From Lagopus muta (taxonomy: Eukaryota; Chordata; Aves; Galliformes; Phasianidae): DNA of 64,000 nt. Below are positions 1-10,127 of this stretch, in pieces. The stretch spans positions 9,281,505 to 9,345,504 of the forward strand of contig NC_064434.1 in NCBI RefSeq assembly GCF_023343835.1, written 5' to 3'. A model generated the notes under the pieces. That model saw only the letters and a program-made list of their open reading frames with translations, was not told where the DNA came from and made no database searches. Position numbers and translations under genes: made by a program. Position 1 is the first letter of the stretch; each line of letters begins with the position of its first letter.

Positions 1-42
1 CAAGGACTACAGCCTTGTGCTTGATAAAGTATAGCTTCCAGG

Positions 43-2394
43 AATCACAGAATCATTAAGGTTGGAAGAGACCACTAAGATCATCATGGTCACCATCTCC
101 ACCATGCCCACTATGTCCCTAAGTACAAAGTCTACATATTTCTCGAATATCTCCAGGGACGATGACTCCACCACTTTTCTAGGCAGCCTGGTTCAGTGCA
201 TTAACATTCTTTCAGAGATTTTTCCTACTATCCAGTCTGAATCTCCCCTGGCACAACTTAAAGCCATTACCTTTTGCCCTATCGCTGATATCTGTGAGAA
301 GAGACCAACTCCCGCCCCCATTGCAGCAACCTTTCAGGGAGCTGTAGAGAGCAACAAGGTCTCCCCTGAGTCTCCATTTCTCCAGACTGAAAAATCCTAG
401 TTCTCTCAGCTGCTTGTTGAACCTCCCCGCTGCCTTCAGACCAGCAAGCCAGCCTGTCCAGATTCCTGTCCAGAACCTCGCTACCCCCAGGCAAATCAGC
501 ACTTCCTGCTAACTTGGTGTCATCTGCAGACTTACTGAGGGTGCACTCAGTGCCCTCATCCAGGCCAGTAAATGTACTGAAGAGGACTGGCCCCAATACC
601 AACCCCTGGGGAACATCACATATGACTGATTGCCAGCTGGACTTAACACCATTTGTCACCACTCATTGGGCCCAGCCCTCCAGCCAGTTATTTACCCAGG
701 AAAGAGTGCACCTGTCCAAGCCATGGGTTGCCAGCTTCTCCAGGAGAATACTGTGGGAGACAGTGTCAAAGGCTTTGCTGAAGTCACAGTAGCCAGCATC
801 AACAGCCTTTCCCTCATCCACCAGCAGGTCACCCAATCACAGAAGGAGATCAGGCTGGTCTTCATGAACCCATGCTGGCTAGGCCTGATCTCCCCGCTGT
901 CCCGCATGTGCCGTGTGATCTCCCTCAAGACAATCCGCTCCACAACCTTCCCTGGCACCGAGGTCAGGCTGACAGACCTGTGGTTCCCTGGATCCTCCTT
1001 GCGACCCTTCTTGATGGGATTCACGCTGGCTAGTCTCCAGTGCTAGTCTCCAGTCTTCTGGGCACTCCCCGGTTGACCTCCCCCAGTTGAGAAACACTGG
1101 TAGATGATGGAAAGTGGCTTGGCAATCACCTCTGCTTGTTTCCTCAGCACTCTCAGATGGATCTCCTCTGGCCCCATGGTCTTGTGGCAGTCCAGGTGGA
1201 ATAGTAGATCTCTGACAGTTTCTTCCTGAATTGTGGGGGGTTTATTCTGCTCACCATCAGAGACTTACAGGTCAGGGGTTTGAGTACCTTGAGGATAACT
1301 GGTCTGACTTTTAAAGACAGATGTAAAGATGGCATTAAAAACCTCAGCCTTTTCCTTATCTTCTGTGGTCATGTTCCCAGCCGCATCCAGTAAAGAATGG
1401 AGATTATCTTTGGTCCTCCTCTTACCCTTAATATATTTGAAAAAGAGTTTCCTGTTCTCTTTTACCCCAGCCATCGAGCTGAGTTCAGGCTGGGCTTTTG
1501 CCTTTCTAATTTTCTCTCTACACATTCTAACAACTTCTTTGTACTCATCCTGAGTACAAAGCCCATCCCTTCTTCCACAGGAGGTAGATACTCTTTCTCT
1601 TGGAGCCTCAGGAGCTCTCCCTGGTCATCCACATCAGTCTTCTCGCCCACCGGCTCATCTTGCAGCTCAGGGGGACAGCCTGCTCCTGTGCCTTTAAGAC
1701 TTCCTTCTTGAGGGGCAACCAGCCTTCCTTTACCCTCCAAGACTGAATCATAGAATAATAGAATTTCTCACGTTGGAAAAGATCATCAAGACCAACTGCA
1801 ATCTAAGCAAACTACCCTAACTCTAACAACCCTCTGCTAAATTACGACCCTCCCTACCAGTCTCCCGAGCAATTCAAAGTCAGCTCTCCTGGCTCCACCA
1901 AGAATCAAGAATTCTACCATTTCACAGTCACTCTGTCCAAGGCAGCTCCTGACCTCCACATCTCCTACCGGTCCTTCTCTGTTTGTGAACAGCAGGTCTA
2001 GCAGGGCACCTCCCCTGGTAGGCTCTCTAGCCAGCTGCACCAGGATCTTCCATTCTGTGGAAGAATCTCCTAGATCTCCTAGAATAGAAACCTCATAGAC
2101 TGCTGCTTTTGCGCCATATTGTATTTCCGGCATGTATCAGGGAAGTTAAATTCCCCCATGAAGATGAGGGCTGGAGATCGCACAGCTTATGCCAGCTGCT
2201 CATAGAACACCTCATCTGTCTCTTAATCCTGGTTAGGCGGTCTATAACAGATTCCCACCACTCCTTGCCAGCCCTTCCCCCTGATCTTTACCCATAGGGA
2301 TTCAACCTTATCATTCCCAGTCCTGAGTTCAACAACATCAAAACACGCTCTAACATTGAGAGCCATGCTACCAACCCTCCATCCTCGTCTATCA
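43..2394 (-). mobile_element. CR1 LINE, 5'-truncated and decayed
   Basis: The plus strand opens with the inverted CR1 3' tail (gaatcacagaatcattaagg) and then shows reverse-strand reverse transcriptase and endonuclease-to-RT linker pieces. Reverse-strand fragments include a VPQG..LGPVLFS box and a SADDTKL box (a version of the FADD catalytic motif) within 279-662, and an LLDLLFTNREG endonuclease-end box within 1837-2133. The frame is broken many times, so it is not functional. A short second CR1 3' end (about 1745-1840) lies inside it, probably a nested insertion. Exact subfamily not assigned. Confidence 0.85.
1745..1840 (-). mobile_element. Short CR1 3'-end fragment, probably nested
   Basis: A second CR1 tail (gaatcatagaataatagaat) followed by the usual 3'-UTR text interrupts the larger element: reverse-strand RT-linker sequence lies on its left and endonuclease-end sequence on its right. 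A nested insertion explains this best; two abutting truncated elements are the alternative. Confidence 0.55.
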
Positions 2395-5215
2395 TGGAAT
2401 CATAGAATTGCTCAGGTTGGACAAGACCTTAAAGAGTCCAACCACAACCCAACCTTACTACCCAAACTCTAACAACCCTCTGCTAAATCACATCCTTGAG
2501 CACCGCATCCAAACAGATTTTAGACACATCCAGGGATGTGACTCAACCACCTCACTGGGCAGCCTATTGCAGTGCTTAACAACCCTTTCTGTAAAGAAGT
2601 TTTTCCTGAAACCCAACCTAAACTTACCCTGGTGCAACTTGAGGCCATTTCCCCTCGTCCTGTCACCTGTCCCCAGTGAGAAGAGACCAACCCCGCTCTT
2701 GCTGGAAGCACCTTTCAGATATTGGTGGAGAGCAATAAGGTCTCCCCCCAGTCTCAGACTAAACAGTTTCCTCAGACTAAGCAGCCCAAATTCCTTCAGT
2801 CTCTCCTCGCAGGGCACATTCTCCAAGCCCTTCACAAGCCTTGTTGTCCTTCTTTGGTCCTGCTCCAGTACCTCAATGTCCTTTCTGTACTGAGATGCCC
2901 AAAACTGTACACAGTACTCGAGGTGAGGCCTCACCAATGCCGAGTACAGGGGCAGGATGACTTCCCTAGTCCTGCTCACCACACCATTCCTGATACAAGC
3001 CAGGAGGCCATTGGCCTTCTTGGCCACCTGAGCACACTGCTGCCTCATATTCAGCCAACTGTCCATCGGAACACCAAGGTCGGGCAGCTTTCCAGCCACT
3101 CCTCCCCAAGTCTGTAGGGTTGCTTGGGGCTGCTGTGACTAAATTGCAGGACCCAACTCTTGGCCCTATTGAAACTCATACAGTTAACCTTGGCCCATTG
3201 ATCCAGACTATCCAGATCCCTCCATAGTGCCCTTCTCCCCTCAGGCAGATCAACACTCCCTCCCAACTTGGTGTCGTCTGCAAACTTACTGAGGGTGCAC
3301 TCAATCCCCTCATCAAGATCGTTCAATAGAAGCGGCCCCAGTACCGAGCCCTGGGGGACACCACTCGTGACCGGCAGCCAACTGGATTTAACTCCATTGA
3401 CCACAACTCTTTGGGCCCGGCCATCCAGCCAGTGTTTCACCCAGCAGAGCGTATGCCCATCCAAACCGTGGGCAGCCAGCTTCTCCACAGTGATGCTGTG
3501 GGGACAGTGTCAAAGACTTCACTGAAGTCCCGGTAGACCATATCGACATCCTTCATCCACTAATCAGGTCACCTTGTTGTAGAATGAAATCAGGTTTGTC
3601 AAACAGAGTCTACCATTCGTAAACCCTGACTGGGCCTGATCCCATGGTTGACCTTTAATTGGTCCATGATGGCTCCCAAGATTATCTGTTCCATAACCTT
3701 CACCAGCACCAAGGCAAGACTGATTGGTCTGTAGCTACCAGGATCATCTTTCTGGGCCCTTTTTGAAGATGGGCATCACATTTGCCAGTTTCCAGTCCAC
3801 CAGGACATCTCCAGTTAGCCAGGACTGCTGAAGGATGATGGAGAGTGGCTTCGCAACCACATCCTCCAACTCCCTCAGCACCCTATGGTTCAATCCATCT
3901 GGCTCCATGGACTTGTGAGCACCCAGCTTTCGGAGCAGGTCCAAAACCATCTCACTGTGGATTATGCTGGGCCTGTTCTGTTCCCCATCCCTATCTACCA
4001 GCACAGGGGGATGTGTGCCCAGGGAGTCTTAGTATTAAAGACTGAGGCAAAGAAGGCATGAAGCACTTCAACCTTATCCTGATCCTTGGTCACCAAGTTG
4101 CCCTCAGCGTCCAACAAGGGATGGAGATTCTCCCTAGCTCTCCTCTTGCCGTTGATGTATTTGTAGAAATATTTGTTCTTGCCCTTTACCTTAGTGGCAA
4201 AGTTCAGTTCCAGCTGGGCTTTGGCTTTTCTAATTTTCTCCCTGCACAGCCTCACCATGTATCTGTAATCATCCCAAGTAGCTTGCCCACTCTTCCAGAG
4301 ATCATAAACTTTCCTTTTGCTCTTGAGTTCCAGCCAAAGGTCTCTGTTCAGCCAGTTCAGCCTCCTTGCCCATCAGCTCATCTTCCGTGACTTAGGGATG
4401 GTCAGCTCCTGCACCTTTAAAATTACTTCCTTAAAGTATTCCCAGCCTTCCTGGGCTCACATACCCTCCAAAACTACATCCCAAGAGACCCTCTCACGCA
4501 TGGTCCTAAAGAGGTTAAAGTCTGCCATCCAGAAGTTCAAGGAGGCAGTTCTGCTGACTCTGTGGTTCAGCAAGGACTGAGAAATCTGGTATTTCATGAT
4601 CACTATGCCTCAGACAGCCTCAAGCCTTTACATCCCCCACAAAACGTTCTCTGATAACAAGCAGCAGGTCCAGAATTTTGCTTTCCCTTGTTGGCTCCTT
4701 CACCAGCTATGTCAGGAAGTTATCTCCCACACTCTCTAGGAACCTCCAGGACTGTTTACTATCTGCTGTATTACAAATCCAGCAGATATCTGGGAAGTTG
4801 AAGTCCCTCACAAGAACAAGGGGGAGAGACCTCGAGGCCTCACCCAACTGTATGTACAATGTCTTGTCTGCCTCTTCATCCTGGTTGGGTGGCCTGAAGC
4901 AGACTCCCAGGATAATGTCAGCCTTATTGGCCTTCACTTTTATTCTGACCCAAAAGCTCTCAACCCTATCCCTTCAGAAGAGCTTGCAGCCATCCATTGC
5001 AGCATTCCAATCATTGGAGCAATCCCCCCATGTTTCTGTCATGGCACCTAAGTCATACACTGCTTACCACACAATATCCTCCAGATCCTCCTGTTTGTTG
5101 CCTATAAGACAAATGAGTGCATTAGTGTAGATGCACTTCAGCTGAGCCACTTGTCTCACCCCCCTAACCCGATTATCATTCCCATATGCTCTTCTCTGGT
5201 TTTATTCCCTTCCCC
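2395..5215 (-). mobile_element. CR1 LINE carrying endonuclease and RT, frameshifted
   Basis: The left edge is the CR1 3' tail (catagaattgctcaggttgg). On the minus strand the element runs 5' to 3' from about 5215 to 2395. The endonuclease lies at about 4707-4937 (box GVCFRPPNQDEEADKTLY followed by RDFNFPDICW). The RT lies at about 3051-4258 with [10 protein letters not shown] and the catalytic FADDTKLGG. The RT C-terminal region lies at 2488-3099 ([10 protein letters not shown]). Frameshifts and stops separate the pieces, so it is inactive. Its right edge at about 5215 coincides with the left breakpoint of the tandem gene array. Confidence 0.88.
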
Positions 5216-5385
5216 TTCTGTCCCTGCATCACAAACGTTGCCATAGTGCCCACTGATGACACGGCAACCCACATCACAAAGGGGACAGCCCCAAGTTCTG
5301 GGCAGAGGAGGCTGGGTGCCACTTTGCCTGTGAGTTGTCTGGAGAGAGGAGCTTGACCGCTCTGCTCTCTGTGCACGTCACAGAC

Positions 5386-7668
5386 ATGGCTGATTTCTGG
5401 GGAATGAGCTTCTTCCTCAGCCTGGAGGATGACGATATCTTCTACCCCATCCTCCGGATCATGCTGAACATAGCATTATGTGCATTCATGACAGCCTTGT
5501 GGAACCGGAAGGTAGGAGTCAGGGCTGGTGCTGAGCCAGGCGCAGCAACACAGGGAGGGGGGTCAGAGGGGTCAGGGCCATCCGCAGGGCTGGGCTGGGC
5601 CCTGCCTGGGAGGAGAGGCCGTGTCCCAGCGGGGCTGGCCAGGCTCGGCCGGGAGTCCCGACGCAGGCGCGGGGCTGGGCCTGGCTGTGCCCTGGGTTGG
5701 TGGGTGCCGCTGAGGCTGCTGGGGATGCTCCCCTCTCACTTGCTGCTTTCTGTGCCCATACAGGAAGAGAGACAGAGGAAGTGCCAACACGGAGGTAACC
5801 GGGAAGATTCTAGAGGTGCTCCACATCCACTCTCTCCGTCTCCTTTGCCAACGGTTTCGGACTTCCACTCGTCTTCACAGCACGCGAGGATGCAGTAAGT
5901 AAAATTGTCCCCTCTTGGAGCATGGCAGCCCTCTCCAGTCACCAAATGGAATCCCACTAACGCTGCTCTCTGCTCTGCTGCAGCTCCTCAGTGCCCGGGC
6001 AAACGGATGATACCAGTGAAAGACTCAATCGCATGAACAGAAGACTTCGGGCCATGACCAGACGCTTGGAGATGTGAGACCACTGATAGGGGATGGGGAT
6101 GGGGATGGGGATGGGGATGGGGATGGGGATGGGGATGGGGATGGGGACGGGCAGGGCTTGGTGGCAAGGAAAACTGCAGTGACTCAGGGAGGGATATCCA
6201 CAGACTTGGAATCTGAGAGGCAGTGTCCTTGTGAAAGGGTTTACCACAGAGGCACAGACATGACAGAGTCATCCTTGCTCTGTGCCTCGCAAGCAGGGGT
6301 GGAAACTTGGGCACATGCTTGTTGGGACCCTGTGGAAATGACATAGCCTGCCAACACCTTTGAGGTGACAGAAGAGCCCGGGGGCCCTCACGAGTGTTTG
6401 GCTCAGAACTGCCCTCATCTTCCTTCTCTTTCTCCATGTGACACAGGCTCATCTTGGGAATGCCAGAGGGCAGCAATGATTCCACCACCTTGGACATAGA
6501 GAGTGAAAAGCTCTGCACTTCGAGGACATCGCTGTTCCCTTTGAGCACCAGTTGCAGGGAAATGAAGGCACCTTGCCTACACCACAAAGCCCAGAAGAAC
6601 TTGGAAAGCTCCATCCCAGAAAGCAAGGTGGAGCAGGGCCTGGGCTTCAGTGATCAGAAAAAGCCTGTTGCGATAGTGGTTCCCATGGTGCAGCACCTGC
6701 CCTTTGTGGATGAGGCTGCAGGAAGTCATCCAAAGCATCATAACATGCAATCGAGGATTCTACCACAGTGTGAAACAGTCAGCCCCCAGCCAGAACATGC
6801 AGACATGAGCCCCAGGGACGTCTCAGCAGAACATGAGGCACCTAGGCCAGAGACACCACAGCTGCATTGCAGATGTGTCTGTTTGCCAATCCACTTCACG
6901 TGCCTTTACATTCATCGTGCCTGGGCCAAGCTCCAAGCTGCTACCAAGGCCCTCTATTCCACGATCAGAAAGAGATGTGAGAGGCTCACAAGGAAGGGAG
7001 GAGAGCCCATCAAGGAAAACAGATTCCCAGCGCTGACCAGGCTGGACACACATCAGCATGGGAGTAGACAATGGCTCAGACTACTGGCCAAAAGGGAAAG
7101 CCCACGTCCACCTCTGGAGGCAATGAAGAAGGACTTGGTGGCATCTGAAGATAAGAATTTCAGTGGTGCCACTGAGTCTGGAGATGCCAATAATGGATCG
7201 AGCCAGGGTGGCAGCAGCCACAGCCTCCAGGACGTGCTGGCTCCTGTTGCCTGTAGAGAGCCAGCCCAAATGCTGCTACCTGTTAGTGGGCTGCTCTTGG
7301 AGACCCCAGCTCCTGCTCCATCTCAGAATGTTGATCTAGCAGGTGTCCAGGTGGGTACAGCTGCAGTGAGTAGCAGATTGCCACCACATGCGACCAGTGG
7401 GCAGGAGCAGAAGGGCAAGGGACAAACCCAGGACAAGCCAGCTCCTACAGGAAGAACTTTTCCACAAAAACAGCACTCCTCCAGTGAGCAGAGACCCCCT
7501 GATGTGCCACAGCCTCCAAATCCCACTGGGACCAAGACTCCAGTCCCCCTCATGCTCGAGCTCTTCAAATTTATTAGACATTTGAACAAAGCCAGACAAA
7601 CAGCAGATGAGCTGCAGAAGGAAGCGCAGGCTTCCTTTCCAAAAGAGCACACAAGCATCGTCAAGTAA
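5386..7668 (+). CDS. Unrecognised four-exon gene, copy 1 (522 aa, one membrane anchor)
   Basis: I do not recognise the product. Proposed coding exons are 5386-5511, 5764-5894, 5984-6073 and 6447-7668, with GT/AG introns (gtagga..acag, gtaagt..gcag, gtgaga..acag) and matching phases (0, 2, 2). The start ATG has G at -3 and +4. Exon 1 (42 codons) starts MADFWGMSFF and contains one hydrophobic stretch (about residues 22-38) followed by WNRK, so a single membrane anchor is likely. Exon 2 is basic and Ser/Pro-rich. Exon 3 ends in an Arg-rich heptad-like helix (LNRMNRRLRAMTRRLEM). Exon 4 is large, polar and low in hydrophobic residues, with a helix-prone C-terminus. Compared with copy 3, exon 4 lacks an in-frame 501-bp block. 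The layout of a short membrane exon, small exons and a giant last exon recalls SPATA31/SPEM-type spermatid proteins, but I saw no shared motif, so that is only a guess. Confidence 0.62.
6089..6148 (+). repeat. (GGGGAT) hexamer tract, 10 units, intron 3 of copy 1
   Basis: Nine GGGGAT units and a closing GGGGAC begin 15 bp after the exon-3 splice donor. The sense strand and the pre-mRNA carry runs of four G every 6 nt, which suits G-quadruplex formation. The matching tracts in copies 2 and 3 have 17 and 14 units, so it behaves as a VNTR. Confidence 0.95.
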
Positions 7669-9065
7669 CCAAGGACGGGTATGGCAGCAGAGGAACCTGG
7701 GGCGAGGACACATGGTGGAAGAGAAGGGCGAAGGATGCACCCAGAACAGATCTGACTCTGGGGCACTCTGCTCTACGTGCAGCAAAGCCCCACACTGCCA
7801 CCAGCCACGAGGGGTAAGCTCCCAGAGATTGGCTGCACCTGCAACTGCAGCTCCAGGAGCAGGATGAGAAGAGACTGTGAATGAATGCCCAACAAGGACA
7901 GGACAAGAGGCAGCAGATCCAAAAGATGCGCCTGCAGATCATCATCCAGAGGGCCTCCTTTGGCTGAGGACATCAACCCCTGTAATTGCAGGAGGGAGCC
8001 CACCAGGACACACAGTCTGTAAGCAGCAGATCCTGTCACACCCTTCCAGGGAGAAGGTGCTCTCCCTGCTAAGCCATCTCACAGGTGTCCTTCTGCTCTT
8101 TCCTGTGTAGGAATAGCAGCTGCAGCTCCTCTGCTCACTACTCAGTCATCTTTGCTTGGACAGCTCTGTTGCCATCTTCTGCAGAGAGGACACAGTGGCT
8201 GTCCTGATCCCAGCAGGCAGGGACTGGGCCTGGCATTCCCAGAGGCTTTCAGCACGGGCTGGGAGCAGTGCCAGTCGTGCAAGGCAGCAAAGGGCAGAAA
8301 GCAATGAGCTTGGGTGTGCACAGTGGGACTGAGAAGATAGAGGCCCCAGCACCCATTCTGCTTGCTGCTGTAGGACAGGCAGCCACCTGCAAACGGCAGA
8401 GAGATGCTTCTGTGGGCACCACCTCTCATTGCTGTGGCACTGTATGTATTAGTCTCCTTCAAAACCCCTTGCTTCTCTTTCCAGGAAAACCGGGGCCGTG
8501 GCATGCAGGTGACCCAATAGCCCTGGGAGGGTGGTAGGATCCCTGTCCCGAGTACCTGCTTAAGAGGGGGACACGGCTGAACTTCTGACACAAGCACTAC
8601 TTTGACCACTGGTAGTTGTTACTGGCTTTTGGGGGAAAACAGAACAGTCCAATGACTTTGCTCTCTGTTCCTCATCAGCCATTGTCACCATCTAATTTGA
8701 CATCCCCACTTTCCCTTGTTGCTCAGCCACACTGCACTGCCTTTGAAGACTCAGTAACTTGGTTCTCAGGCATGGAGCACGCAGAAATATAAACAATTAT
8801 ATGACTGTGTAGAGATCCTGATCCAAGTCCCTTACCGCACCCATAAACACTGGTTGGCCTTCCATAAGCTGCACACTGGGTGAGAAGGTTTGTTGTGTGA
8901 AAAAGACCCTTTCTTAAGCCAGTCAGATACAGTCGCTAAACATAATGAGCCATGAGACCGTTGTCACCTAACAGAAACTTGCAGCCAGTGTATAAAAATC
9001 ACAAGTATCACACAGGAAAAACGGGACTGTTTCTGATCTCCTCCTACCTCCAATCCTTCGCAACC
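7669..9065 (+). other. 3' flank of gene copy 1, no clear gene
   Basis: Conserved in all three units up to about 8500 and in units 1 and 2 beyond. At 7826-7880 one frame reads as a Gln/Leu-rich helix (LHLQLQLQEQDEKRL) up to a TGA; past the stop the same frame continues helix-like to about 7964. This may be a 3'-terminal exon or 3' UTR. No typical AATAAA was located with confidence. The rest shows no coding signal. Confidence 0.5.
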
Positions 9066-9400
9066 TCCACATAAGGACATTGAGGTGCTGGAGCAGGTCC
9101 AAAGACGGACAACAAGGCTTGTGAAGGCCTTGGAGAATGTGCCCTATGAGGAGCAACTGAAGGAGTTTGGGCTGCTTAGTCTTGGGAAAAGAAGGCTGAT
9201 GGGAGACCTTATGGCTCTCTTCCAATTTCTGAAAGGTGCTTCCAGCAAGAGCGGGGTTGGTCTCTTCTCACTGGGGACAGGATGAGAGGAAATGGCCTCA
9301 AGTTGCACCAGGGTAAGTTTAGGTTGGACATCAGGAAACACTTCTTTACAGAAAGGGTTGTTAAGCACTGCAATAGGCAGCCCAGGGAGGAGGATGAATC
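9066..9400 (+). mobile_element. CR1 3' fragment, unit 1
   Basis: The plus strand reads as the C-terminal end of CR1 ORF2 ([20 protein letters not shown], then [14 protein letters not shown]) and the start of the 3' UTR (tgttaagcactgcaataggc). It stops without the CR1 tail and runs directly into a duplicated piece of exon 4. Confidence 0.88.
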
Positions 9401-9407
9401 ATCATTC

Positions 9408-9700
9408 AGCCCACCTCATGTGCCTTTACATTCAGCGTGCCTGGGCCAAGCTCTGAGCTGCCACCAAGGCCTTCTGTTCCATGATCAAAGAGAGATGTAA
9501 GAAGCTGTCAAGGAAGGGAGGAGAGCCCATCAAGGAAAACAGATTCTCAGAGCTGACCAGGCTGGACACAGATCAGCGTGGGAGTAGACAATGCCTCAGA
9601 CTACTGGCCAAAAGGGAAAGCCCGCGTCCACCTCTGGAAGCAATGAAGAAGGACTTGGTGGCATCTGAAGATAAGACTTTCAGTGGTGGCAGTGCAGCTT
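9408..9700 (+). pseudogene. Partial duplicate of exon 4 of the array gene, unit 1
   Basis: This stretch matches the middle of exon 4 (about 6890-7165 in copy 1): the codons for GGEPIKENRF, RLLAKRESPRPPLEAMKKDL and the following Ser/Gly-rich segment are recognisable. It begins after a frameshift, is preceded by CR1 3' sequence rather than a splice acceptor, and ends in LTR-like sequence with a stop at about 9735. It is a gene fragment, not a working exon. Its divergence from exon 4 (for example ERCKKLSRK for KRCERLTRK) exceeds the unit-to-unit divergence, so it predates the array duplication. Confidence 0.75.
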
Positions 9701-9704
9701 CTGG

Positions 9705-9905
9705 TTTTTGGACACTGTCATTTTATTTGACTTAATGTATTACAATGTGTTATCTTGTATTCCAGTATCTTTCTAGTAAAGATCTTTCTAGTAAATTAGT
9801 TTGTTTCTCCTCAGATCATTGCTGCTTTGGTCAGAACAGACAGTATGGTCAGAACAGCTGGAAGTTGTTCAAAGCATAGCATGATTTAACATCAGGAGAT
9901 TATAA
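9705..9905 (+). mobile_element. Degraded LTR-like remnant, unit 1
   Basis: The text around atgtgttatcttgtattcca, then 'tctagtaaa' and 'cagatcattgctgctttgg', follows the 3' half of the LTR at 17330-17420 (tgtgttatcttgtattccga, agtaaaataag, catagattgttgccgctgc) in the same order. It is best read as an older relative of the ERV LTR. Unit 2 has the same remnant with an internal deletion (about 23690-23765). Confidence 0.45.
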
Positions 9906-10127
9906 CATCTCCAGTTATTCTAAAAAAAATAAGCTTCATGCCCACCAGTAAGCAAGAAAAAATACTTTATTAGCTAAAAAAAATAATGGCTATGTCAGAA
10001 AAGGATCCCAGAGAATGCTCTCATTCTGGATGGCAAAACTGCAGCCTGGGAGGATCAGAGTGGACCCTACTTACGCTTAAGAAGGTGGTCCTGCAATAGT
10101 ACACAGAGGCGTACTATCCCACACAGA
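9906..10127. other. Short non-repetitive spacer, unit 1
   Basis: AT-rich spacer repeated at 23760-24008. No coding signal or recognised repeat. Confidence 0.5.

Larger units (their letters stand above)
5216..10127 (+). repeat. Tandem array unit 1
   Basis: From about 5216 the sequence matches 18175 onward and 25610 onward nearly base for base. The unit holds gene copy 1, its 3' flank, a CR1 3' fragment, a partial exon-4 copy and an LTR-like remnant. Unlike units 2 and 3 it lacks the CR1 ORF1 fragment and the roughly 550 bp of unique sequence upstream of the gene; here the gene flank abuts the CR1 that ends at 5215. By eye, identity to the other units is well above 95% outside exon 4. Confidence 0.85.

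Noticed and set aside
5957-6626. Reverse-strand frames with Pro-Ile and His-Pro repeats, and their counterparts at 18902-19613 and 26340-27033
   Set aside because: They are read-throughs of the GGGGAT tract and the antisense of exons 3 and 4; no independent gene evidence.
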